Both the position numbers and the translations under genes were made by a program. A stretch of 64,000 nucleotides of DNA from Akkermansiaceae bacterium (lineage in GTDB: Bacteria > Verrucomicrobiota > Verrucomicrobiia > Verrucomicrobiales > Akkermansiaceae): the NCBI GenBank assembly GCA_905182405.1, contig CAJJBQ010000001.1:1178001-1242000 (forward strand). Reading direction: 5' to 3'. Under the pieces are notes generated by a model. The model ran no database searches. It worked only from the letters and a program-made list of their open reading frames with translations, and was not told the DNA's origin. Shown here piece after piece: positions 17,224-25,700 of the stretch. The first letter of the stretch is position 1; every line of letters begins with the position of its first letter.

Positions 17224-17235
17224 GGCGGCTACGAA

Positions 17236-18261
17236 TTACGGCGCAACGAGCGTGTTGAGGATCTGCTCGATGAGCGCGTCGGTATCCATATTTTCAGCCT
17301 GCGCTTCGTAGGATGGGATGATGCGGTGGCGAAGCACGTCGGCGGCGATGCCTTTGACATCTTCCGGAAGGACGTAGTCGCGACCATCGAGGAAGGCGAG
17401 GCAGCGGGCACCACGGGTGAGCTGAAGGCTGGCACGGGGGGAGGCTCCGGCAGTGATGAGCTGGTCCATCGCACTTAGGTTGACTCCGGCCTGTCGCTCG
17501 GAAAGCTGGGGCCGACCTTCCTGTCGGGTGGCGAGGACGATGTCCAAAATGTAGTCCTCAATGCGGGGATCGATTTTCACTTCGTCGATCATCTCGCGGG
17601 CCGCCATCACTGCTTTGAGATCGGTTACGGGGGAAGCCGAAGGCACCACGGTGGTCGAGGACATCCGGCGGAGGACTTCGCGTTCCTCGTCGCGCGAGGG
17701 ATAGCCTACGACGACTTTCATCATGAATCGGTCCATTTGCGCTTCGGGAAGGGGATAGGTTCCTTCCTGGTCGAGCGGGTTTTGCGTCGCCATCACGAGG
17801 AAAGGTGTCGGAAGCTGGCGGGTCTCGCCGCCGAGAGTGACCTGCTTTTCCTGCATCGCTTCCAAGAGGGCCGATTGGACCTTGGCGGGCGCGCGGTTGA
17901 TTTCGTCGGCTAGGAGAAGATTCGTAAAAATGGGACCTTCCTTCGCTCTGAATTCCTGCGTTCCGGGATTGTAAATGTGGGTTCCGACGACGTCGGCCGG
18001 GAGGAGATCGGGCGTAAACTGGATCCGGCCGAACTTGGCGGTGAGCGCTTGGGCTAGCGTGTTGACCGCGAGAGTCTTCGCCAGGCCCGGGAGACCTTCG
18101 ACGAGGAGGTGGTTTCCGGTGAGGAGGCAAACGAGCATCCGGTCGACAAAGTGGTCTTGTCCGATAAGGACTCGGCCAATTTCCTGCCGAAGAGGAGCCA
18201 CAAAAGCGGAACGTTCTTTAATTGCGTCAGCAAGGTCGGGTGAGGGAGTGTCTGTGGTCAT
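17236..18261 (-). CDS. MoxR family AAA+ ATPase
   Basis: A 341-residue AAA+ ATPase with the MoxR-type Walker A LLVEGLPGLAKTLAVNT, Walker B LLADEINRAPAKVQSALLEAMQE, sensor 1 FLVMATQNPLDQEGTYPLPEAQMDRFM and a C-terminal lid with ASPRASLQLTRGARCLAFLDG as sensor-2 region. MoxR proteins act as chaperone-like ATPases that help mature or insert partner complexes, working with VWA-domain proteins. As first gene of an eight-gene minus-strand run (spacings of 12 bp or less, several overlaps), it probably carries the operon promoter in the 318 bp gap upstream of 18261, where I could not pick out clear -35/-10 boxes. Confidence 0.95.
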   Translation of the reverse strand: MTTDTPSPDLADAIKERSAFVAPLRQEIGRVLIGQDHFVDRMLVCLLTGNHLLVEGLPGLAKTLAVNTLAQALTAKFGRIQFTPDLLPADVVGTHIYNPGTQEFRAKEGPIFTNLLLADEINRAPAKVQSALLEAMQEKQVTLGGETRQLPTPFLVMATQNPLDQEGTYPLPEAQMDRFMMKVVVGYPSRDEEREVLRRMSSTTVVPSASPVTDLKAVMAAREMIDEVKIDPRIEDYILDIVLATRQEGRPQLSERQAGVNLSAMDQLITAGASPRASLQLTRGARCLAFLDGRDYVLPEDVKGIAADVLRHRIIPSYEAQAENMDTDALIEQILNTLVAP

Positions 18262-18579
18262 GAAATGAAATCTGTTAGGAAACTAGCACGGACATTCGGA
18301 AGGGCTACCGTGTTTTTGAGGTTAGCGTGTGAACGGGCCATTTTTGCCTCTCATTTTACAAAATAGTGAGTTTTTAGGGAGGTTGGGGCCATTGAGGGCA
18401 GGAAACTTACTGTCTTTGTGGCTCCGTCGGATATTGAAGGTTCTAACGTTAATTCTCGAAAAAGCCGTTTGCGCTCTCTTTGGGAAGCAAAAAGATGAAT
18501 TTAAAATCTGCTGATAAATTAGGACGAGAGATCATCATCCAGAGGTAAAGTGTGGGTTATAGAGTAGAGCTCCGAGTCC
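18262..18579. other. Intergenic region upstream of moxR; no convincing gene
   Basis: This gap separates the moxR operon start from the 3' end of the alpha/beta-hydrolase gene on the same strand. It is AT-richer than its flanks and must contain the moxR promoter. A 61-codon GTG frame on the plus strand (18329-18514) has no visible ribosome binding site or family pattern, so I do not call it. Confidence 0.5.
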
Positions 18580-20754
18580 TCAGTTGTTCGAAGTTAGGTC
18601 CTTTACCCAATTTAGGAACATCAGGTGCTCGTCTTTCCCAAACCGATCCGCTTCTTCTGGCGCCAGGTGTGTCAGGTTGGACTTCTTTTTCCCGGCTCCG
18701 ATTCGTGACTCTCTGAGTGTCTCAACGATCTCCGAATAGGTTGTGTTACGATCGTTTTTAGGGGAGACGATCAGGCAGGGGCGCGGAGAGATCATCCCCA
18801 GAAGGTCGTGATAATCGAAGGGGATCGCATCCTCGTTGCCTGTAAAGAATCCGAGTGTTGGTTGTAACCCGTGCCAGTTCCAGAGGCGTTGAATTCCCCC
18901 GGTCGGGCGATCATCGGTGTCCGTTCTGAGGGGAGTGAATCCGGAGAAGCTAGCGACGCCCCGGAGTCGTTGATCGAGTGCTCCCGCGTAGAGAGCCACT
19001 GTTCCCCCGAGCGAATGTCCTAGGGCATAGGTGCGAGTGGGATCCATCTTCGGTCGATCACCTTTGATGGCTCCTTTGCCATCGAAGACAAAATCGACCG
19101 CTGAACGGACGTCGTGAACCATCCTACCGAGTCGAGACCAGTGAGGAGTCGTTTGATAGAAATCTCGTCCTTCAAGGAGTCTTAAACCGAATCCGCATTG
19201 ATCATATGCGATGACCGCAAAACCGGCTTGAGCCAGGCGATGATAGACCGTTGTGCCCTCCACCCCATAACCTTCGTTGTAGCCGCTATGATACGAATAG
19301 GGGTGAAGCCAAATCACGACCGGCATGGGTTCCTTGATCGTTGCGTTGAAGTAGAGGTTGCCTCGAAGGCCTTCTCCGAAGTGGAGGGGTGATCTGGCGA
19401 CGTCCTTCACCTGCCACCGATCGTGGGTCATCATCTTTGATTCGGCTTCCGTGATGAATTGTGTCTCGGACGCGTTCTTGATCTGTGTGGGGGCCTGTCC
19501 CAGGGACCATTGGAGGCAGGCTTCAATCTCGTCTCGACTACTTTCTGCGGTCAACCGCTTTGGGGGTGTGAGTGCCTTGGTGGCTTGTTGTTCCTGCCAT
19601 CTGGTCCAGTCGAAGTGGTGAATAAGTTCAATCGGAAAATCGGCCTGTATGACTTGTCCTCTTCTGAATGAGAGGTCAAACCAATCGAGATTTTCCCGAC
19701 GTTGCTGATCGGTGATGGGGCCGTGTTGGCCGGTCCGGTAATGGATACGGAGATGTTCGTCCCGACCGTGAAGTTGGTAGACTTTGCGGGCTTCCACGTA
19801 GGCTCGTTCGACTCCGAATGTTGGTTCACTGCCATCGTTGTGTGCGGTGTGAATCAGGCAGCGTCGGGGAGCGATCAGGCCGAGCCATCCATGTGCGTCC
19901 ATGGGAAGTTCGTTCTCCCGGCCGGCATAGGAACGGAGGCTTGGAAGGAACCATTCGCCGGGGAAATCGGAGGGAGTCTCAGCACAGGTGTTGCGAGAGC
20001 TGAAGCGGTAGGGAGTTGATCCAGGGGAGCCAGGGCTTCGCGCGACAACGGAAGTAATGCGTTCGTCGATTGCGGCGGCAATTAGTGATTGCTTTCCGTA
20101 ACGGGAGAATCCGATGATTCCAATTTGCTCCGGCGCAATTTCGTAATCGTGTTTCGGATCGAGAAGATAATCAAGGCAGCGACCGGCGATCCATGCCTTG
20201 CAGATGATCTCGGTCCAGGTAGCCGCAGGATATTCGTCGCGAAGGGCTTTCCAGATACTGTCGTATCCTGGATAATCTTTTTCCCTATGGTGACTGTCGA
20301 CCCCCGGGTAGAGGCAAACAAGGTAGCCTCGTTTGAGAGCCATCTCGGCCCACGGTAGTTGGTAGTCGCGTGGTTGTGTTAGAAGGAGCGGACGCGGCTG
20401 CTTGTTTCCTGATGGGATCCAGACATGAATTTCAAAGGTGAACTTGTTGGGAGTGTTGAGGGTGAGGCTGATGCGGCGGCGGGTCGAGCCGTCCGCGTGT
20501 ATCCGGCTCCCGGTTATCTTGGAGTTGAGAATGACCGGGGTATCGGATGGAGGGAATCCGGTGAAGTGTTCTAACATTAGGTTTCGAATCTCATTGCGTC
20601 GACGGGGCCACGCGCGTTTGGATTCGACCGGGGTGCGATCGTCAAAGACAAGGAGTGCCGGTAAATCAGCCGAAGATCGGTTGATGGGACCTTGGGACTG
20701 TGAGGTGACAGCGGAGCAGAGAAGGAGGACGAGCAATAGGAGGAGGCCTTTCAT
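18580..20754 (-). CDS. Secreted tandem alpha/beta-hydrolase; first half CE15-like
   Basis: The start at 20754 is chosen because it opens a signal peptide (MKGLLLLLVLLLCSAVTSQS); the longer frame upstream overlaps the next gene. The 724-residue product holds two alpha/beta-hydrolase units. In the first, GIIGFSRYGKQS is a G-x-S-R-x-G-K nucleophile elbow like that of glucuronoyl esterases (CE15) and related acetyl xylan esterase-like proteins, followed by HGWLGLIAPRRCLIHTAHND and a GQHGPIT histidine segment. The second has TYALGHSLGGTVALYAG as the G-H-S-x-G-G elbow, MISPRPCLIVSPKNDRNTTY with a likely catalytic aspartate, and GKDEHLMFLNWV with the histidine. Both halves look catalytically intact. 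A role in cleaving esters on polysaccharides is inferred from the CE15 similarity. It follows the glycosylasparaginase gene by 43 bp. Confidence 0.8.
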   Translation of the reverse strand: MKGLLLLLVLLLCSAVTSQSQGPINRSSADLPALLVFDDRTPVESKRAWPRRRNEIRNLMLEHFTGFPPSDTPVILNSKITGSRIHADGSTRRRISLTLNTPNKFTFEIHVWIPSGNKQPRPLLLTQPRDYQLPWAEMALKRGYLVCLYPGVDSHHREKDYPGYDSIWKALRDEYPAATWTEIICKAWIAGRCLDYLLDPKHDYEIAPEQIGIIGFSRYGKQSLIAAAIDERITSVVARSPGSPGSTPYRFSSRNTCAETPSDFPGEWFLPSLRSYAGRENELPMDAHGWLGLIAPRRCLIHTAHNDGSEPTFGVERAYVEARKVYQLHGRDEHLRIHYRTGQHGPITDQQRRENLDWFDLSFRRGQVIQADFPIELIHHFDWTRWQEQQATKALTPPKRLTAESSRDEIEACLQWSLGQAPTQIKNASETQFITEAESKMMTHDRWQVKDVARSPLHFGEGLRGNLYFNATIKEPMPVVIWLHPYSYHSGYNEGYGVEGTTVYHRLAQAGFAVIAYDQCGFGLRLLEGRDFYQTTPHWSRLGRMVHDVRSAVDFVFDGKGAIKGDRPKMDPTRTYALGHSLGGTVALYAGALDQRLRGVASFSGFTPLRTDTDDRPTGGIQRLWNWHGLQPTLGFFTGNEDAIPFDYHDLLGMISPRPCLIVSPKNDRNTTYSEIVETLRESRIGAGKKKSNLTHLAPEEADRFGKDEHLMFLNWVKDLTSNN

Positions 20755-20797
20755 GATCTGGAATAGCGCGATTCTCAGAGAAAACAGTCGGTCCAAT

Positions 20798-21802
20798 TTA
20801 CTTCCGGTTTCCGCCTTCGGGTCCGATGTCCTTTGATGTGACGCCAGGACTCTGAAGAACAACACTGCTCGATTTCGTGGTGACAGAATATTTAAAACCG
20901 GTGCCAGTGCCGGCTGCGCCGTAGCGTCCCTTCTTATCGAGAGCGACAAAATTAATGGCGAGATCTTCGGTCGCGAGGGGATCGATTCTGGAGATCCGAT
21001 GAATGGCGCGAAGGCAGGCCTCCTGTGGGTGCAATCCCTGACGCATGAAGTCCACGACCATGAAGGAGGCGCAATGGCGCATAACGTTTTCACCGAGCCC
21101 GGTGGCTCCGGCAGCGCCGACTTCGTTGTCGATGTAGAGGCCGCTTCCGATGATGGGTGAATCACCGACGCGACCTGGAAGTTTACCCCCCCAACCGCTT
21201 GTCGAGCAACCACCTGCGATGTTGCCGTCCGGGCCGAGTACGAGGAGTGCGATGGTGTCGTGGTCGCCCTTGGATCGTTTTTGGACTGCCTGTTTTTTGG
21301 ATGCTCGTTCCTTCCTCCAAGCTTCGTGCAACTTACTTGAATCAACATCGATCGAGTTTAATCCTTCTTCGATCGCAAACATCCGGGCGCCGTCTCCCAC
21401 CAGCATAACGTGGGGAGTTTTCTCCATCACTCGCCGGGCGGCAGAGATGGGATGGATGATTCCTTCGATCGCGGCGACACTTCCCGCCTGATGGCCGGGG
21501 CCGTGCATGATGCAGGCATCTTGTTGAACCACTCCGGCGGCGTTGGGGCTTCCGCTGATTCCAACCGAGCGGTTTTTAGTGTCCGACTCGGTAACCTTGA
21601 TCCCGTGTTCAACCGCGTCGAGGATGGAGCCCCCCTTCGTGAGGACACGGAGGGCTTCGTCGTTTGATGCTTTACCGAATGGCCATGTGGAGACGATCAG
21701 AGGGCGAGTGGGGTTCGGGGCATCCGAGGCGCAGAGACCAGGTGCGGTGGCTCCGATCGCGATTGAGCTGGTGGCGAGGAATTGGCGACGAGTGGAAGGC
21801 AT
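20798..21802 (-). CDS. N4-(beta-N-acetylglucosaminyl)-L-asparaginase (glycosylasparaginase) family, exported
   Basis: A 334-residue Ntn-hydrolase of the T2/glycosylasparaginase family, which cleaves the GlcNAc-asparagine bond of N-linked glycans or beta-aspartyl peptides. The precursor is cut just before a threonine that becomes the nucleophile; here this is Thr183 in GDHDTIALLVLG. Substrate-side blocks GGCSTSGWGGKLPGRVGDSP and GAAGATGLGE are intact. The N-terminus (MPSTRRQFLATSSIAIGA) is a twin-arginine signal, as in many bacterial members. Residues 163-178 form a lysine/arginine-rich linker near the cleavage site. It probably shares a transcript with the double hydrolase downstream. Confidence 0.9.
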   Translation of the reverse strand: MPSTRRQFLATSSIAIGATAPGLCASDAPNPTRPLIVSTWPFGKASNDEALRVLTKGGSILDAVEHGIKVTESDTKNRSVGISGSPNAAGVVQQDACIMHGPGHQAGSVAAIEGIIHPISAARRVMEKTPHVMLVGDGARMFAIEEGLNSIDVDSSKLHEAWRKERASKKQAVQKRSKGDHDTIALLVLGPDGNIAGGCSTSGWGGKLPGRVGDSPIIGSGLYIDNEVGAAGATGLGENVMRHCASFMVVDFMRQGLHPQEACLRAIHRISRIDPLATEDLAINFVALDKKGRYGAAGTGTGFKYSVTTKSSSVVLQSPGVTSKDIGPEGGNRK

Positions 21803-22291
21803 CCGTCTATTGGGGCGGATTTCGGGACGAAAGGCGACAGTAAAATACCGACCCTTCTTAACTCAGGTTCGATGGCTCGCCCTGGCCCCTTTAGGACTCC
21901 TTTTCCGCAGTGTGAAACCTGTCGCCGTCCAGCTTTTGATCAGCGGCGACCCAGAAATTGTGGTAGGACAGTACTAAAAAATACATCGCCCGCGAATGGC
22001 GCAAGGATCACCTAAACCCCTTAAATCTCCCCCGGAAAAATTGTTATCGAAGTGATGGGATCCTATACAGCTACAAGAATTATTAGGACCTTTCTAAAAC
22101 ATACAGGGCATATTTTCTGTCTTTTTTCCTTTCATTTTACTTTTGGAGACCGATGCATATCAGCCCTCTTAAAATGGAATTCCAGTTGACCAGGGCGGTC
22201 ATCGAACCTAAAGAGACTCGGTTCTTGAGATCGTCCTAGCCGATCATAAGAATTTCTTCATCTTCTTTCAGCTAGGATAAAAAATACGAAC
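21803..22291. other. Intergenic region between divergent genes; no gene called
   Basis: This 489 bp space separates the minus-strand glycosylasparaginase from a plus-strand small gene and should contain promoters in both directions. Reading all frames I found only short fragments with stops and no family signature. Confidence 0.5.
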
Positions 22292-22501
22292 ATGGCCTCA
22301 ACAGAAGCGCGGAACCAAAACAGGACTCGTCCCACGAAGTCAAATTCAGCGAGGACGAAACGTCAAAACGACCACAGGAAGCGTCTTGTCGCATTGGGTA
22401 TGGATGAAGCTACCGTGGCTGCAATGAACCCGAAAGAAGTTCGCACCAAGCTGAAGCACCCTGCCAAAGTGGCTAAAGAGTGCGCAGCCAAGGACTCCTA
22501 A
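22292..22501 (+). CDS. Small basic protein of unknown function (69 aa)
   Basis: A 69-residue, lysine- and arginine-rich protein preceded by a plausible AGGAT about 12 bp before the ATG. Its N-terminal third is low-complexity and basic (RTRPTKSNSARTKRQNDHRK); the rest (RLVALGMDEATVAAMNPKEV) looks like a short helical domain. The composition suggests nucleic-acid or ribosome association, but I do not recognise the family. It stands alone, with 290 bp to the next start. The alternative is a spurious frame, though the helix pattern and ribosome binding site argue for a real gene. Confidence 0.55.
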   Translation: MASTEARNQNRTRPTKSNSARTKRQNDHRKRLVALGMDEATVAAMNPKEVRTKLKHPAKVAKECAAKDS

Positions 22502-22590
22502 TAGGATCCGATAGACCGTCCTTTCTGATCGATCAGATGGGATATTGCGCGATGTTCCCTCGATTTTTTGGGGTAGTGATTGACCGATAG

Positions 22591-22653
22591 GAATTTGCTT
22601 TTGGCGCGAGGGCCTTGAAGCCGCCTTTGGACCGGAGGGCGAGAAAGGGGGCA
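22591..22653 (+). repeat. Dispersed hairpin repeat, copy A
   Basis: The core TTGGCGCGAGGGCCTTGAAG is followed by CCGCCTTTGGACCGGAGGGC and a G-rich run. It matches copies B (27407-27492) and C (28282-28367). The centre is a small hairpin, GGCCTTGAAGCC in this copy. This copy lies upstream of the large PVC dehydrogenase gene. Confidence 0.75.
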
Positions 22654-22733
22654 GTTGGGATTGGAGTGCGGAATTAGCCTGGGTTTTCCCTTGCCTGTCC
22701 CACATGAGCACCATCCAGGGGCTCCAAGGTGGC

Positions 22734-22760
22734 TTGACATCCCACGATCACCCGTATGTA
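22734..22760 (+). promoter_or_regulatory. Possible sigma-70-type promoter for the PVC dehydrogenase gene
   Basis: A perfect TTGACA at 22734-22739 is followed after 15 bp by TATGTA at 22755-22760, about 30 bp before the start codon at 22791. The spacer is shorter than the optimum 17, and verrucomicrobial promoters are poorly defined, so this is tentative. Confidence 0.3.
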
Positions 22761-22790
22761 ACAGTGGAGGTTTCCCCTTCTCCGATCGTC

Positions 22791-25700
22791 ATGACTAAAT
22801 ACCTGCTCGTCGTACTGGTTCTCGCCAGTTGTATTTCTCCGGGCGCGCAAGCCCAGGACGCTGAGTCCGTCTTCAAGTTGGCGTTACGGACCGCTGTGAA
22901 GAATGCGGATGGATCCTTCACTCGAAGCCAATTCCGACGGGAATGGGATCCAGCCAAGACGGCGGTCATTGTCTGTGATATGTGGGACGCGCACCATTGC
23001 CTCAACGCGACTAAACGTGGGGCGGAAGTCGCCCCGCGGATGAACGCTTTTCTTAAGGAATCGAGGAAGCGTGGCGCCACGATCATTCACGCTCCTTCCT
23101 CTTGCGTCGATTTTTACAAGGATCATCCGGCTCGCAAGAGGGTCGCAGATGTGCCAAAAGCGAAAAATTTGCCAGCAAAGATCAATGATTGGCTCAACTG
23201 GAGAAACGCAGAAGAAGAAGCGGCTGGATACCCAATTGATCACTCAGATGGTGGCGAGGATGATGACCCAAAAGAACATGCGGAATGGGCGAAAGAGTTG
23301 GAAAATCGGGGACGGAACCCGGGTGCCCCATGGGTTCGACAGTCGGAAGCGCTGGAGATTGACGGGGGGAAAGATTTCATCACCGACAACGGGACTGAGA
23401 ACTGGAGCATTTTGGAGTTGAAGGGAATCGAGAACGTGCTCCTCGTTGGGGTTCACACCAATATGTGTGTGCTGGGACGGCCGTTCGGTCTGAGACAGAT
23501 GGCCAACAACGGAAAGAACGTGGCCCTGGTCCGCGACCTGACCGACACCATGTACAATCCGAAGATGAAACCGTTCGTCAGCCACTTTCGTGGGACGGAC
23601 CTGATCATTGATCATGTGGAGAAGTATGTCTGCCCGACGGTGAGCAGTGAGCAAGTCCTCGGGGGCTCGGCCCACAGCTTCAAGGGAGATGATCGCAAGC
23701 ATCTCGTCATTGTGACTGCAGAGAGAGAATATAAAACAGAAGTGACGCTTCCGGCGTTCGCCGATGCCCACCTCGCGAATGACTTCAGGATCTCCTACGT
23801 CCACGCCGACCCGGACGACAAGAACGATTTGATAGGAATCGAGGCGCTGGCCGACGCAGATATCGCCCTGATTAGTGTGCGGCGGCGAACTTTGGCGGAG
23901 CACCAGTTGGACTTCGTTCGGAAGTTTGTCGCGGCGGGAAAGCCTGTTGTTGGGATTCGGACGGCGAGCCATGCCTTTTCGCTGCGAGAAAAGCCGGCAC
24001 CCGATGGGCATGCTTCATGGGATAGCTTTGACGCGGACGTGTGGGGAGGGAGCTACCATGGCCACTTGGGAAACAAGTTAAAGACCTCGGCTTGGGTTCG
24101 GAAGGGAGCTCAAAAGCACCCAATCCTCAAAGGAATCAAAGAGGCTGAGTTCTCCACTGGCGGATCACTCTACCAGGTCCTGCCTCTGGCTGCGGGTGCC
24201 GAAGTGCTGGTCATGGGCAAGGCTGAGACGGCTCCAGATCGTGAGCCAGTGGCTTGGACGTTCAAGCATTCCGGTGGCGGTCGGGCGTTCTATACATCGC
24301 TCGGGCATGTTGATGATTTTTCGAACCCGCAATTCACCCAAATGCTGGTGAATGCGGTCTATTGGGGGCTGGCAATGGAGGTGTCTGACGCTTCTGTTAC
24401 CACCCCCTCCCCTGAAGGCGGAGAGATAGCCAAGATTTCCAGAGTGGTCAAAAAGGCGGTTAACGAGGGAAGGGAGAACCCACTCGATCCGCTCCAATCT
24501 TTTTCCCACATCACCGTGGGCGAAGGGCTGGAGGCTGATCTCGTTCTTCACGAACCGCTGGTCACTCAGCCCTTGCACCTGAGCTTTGACGAGCGTGGTC
24601 GACTCTGGGTGGTCGAGTATATGCAGTATCCCGATCCGGCCGGGCTGAAAAGGGTGAGTCGGGATGCGGTCTGGCGCATCACCTACGAAAAAATGCCGCC
24701 CCCTCCGCCGCATGCGGAAGGTTCTCCTTTCCGAGGGAAGGACCGGATTTCCATCCATGAGGATACCGATGGGGATGGCGTGTTCGACAGTCATAAAATC
24801 TTCGCAGACCATCTGAATCTGGCGACCAGTGTGGCTCGCGGCCGCGGTGGGGTCTGGGTCACGCAACCCCCCTACCTCCTGTTCTACCCTGATCGCGACA
24901 ACGATGACGTGCCGGATAGCGACCCGGAAGTGCATTTGAAGGGCTTCATGCTGGAGGATACCCACTCGATAGCCAACAGCCTCTATTGGGGGCCAGATGG
25001 TTGGCTCTACGGAACGCAGGGCAGCACTGTCAGCGCCAATATCACGCGTCCTGGGCTGGATGCCGACGATGATGGAGTTAAGACGATGGGACAGAACGTT
25101 TGGCGCTACCATCCGGAGCGACGGGTTTACGAAGTGTTTGCCGAAGGAGGGGGGAATGCGTTTGGAGTGGAGATCGATTCAGGTGGTAGAGTGTTTTCTG
25201 GGCACAATGGAGGGGATACCCGGGGGTTCCACTACCAGCAGGGCGCCTACTTGCGGAAGGGATTCAACAAGCACGGGGATCTGACGAATCCCTACAGCTT
25301 CGGTTACTTCCCTCACATGTTGCACCACAAGGTGGCCCGGTTTACCCACCAATTTTTGATCTATGAGGAGAATCGCCTTCCGGAACGCTATCAAGGGAAA
25401 CTCTGGGGAGTCGATGTCATGCACAGCAACGTGGTGATGAGTGACATTTCCGACGATGGATCGACCTTCAAGACGCGAGACATCAGCCGACCGTTTGACT
25501 CAACCGACAAATGGGTGCGCCCGGTGCACATCGCCACGGGCCCCAACGGGTGGCTCTACGTGGCTGATTGGTACGATGCTCAGGTGAACCACTACCGGAA
25601 TCACGAAGGACAGATCGATCAGAAGCGTGGTCGAGTCTATCGGATCCGTGAGAAGGGGGGCTTAGCGCGGCCATCGAGCAATCTTGCTGCCCTGACCGAT

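Noticed and set aside
18329..18514. A 61-codon GTG frame in the moxR upstream gap
   Set aside because: No ribosome binding site or recognisable pattern; probably promoter DNA.
20798..20870. Similarity between the 3' end of the glycosylasparaginase gene (minus strand) and 52225-52255 (FFRVLAS…)
   Set aside because: Only about 25 bp with mismatches in unrelated contexts; chance is sufficient.
22525..22536. Perfect 12 bp palindrome CTGATCGATCAG after the small basic gene
   Set aside because: It could be an operator or a terminator stem, but it is short, has no loop or T-run, and may be chance.
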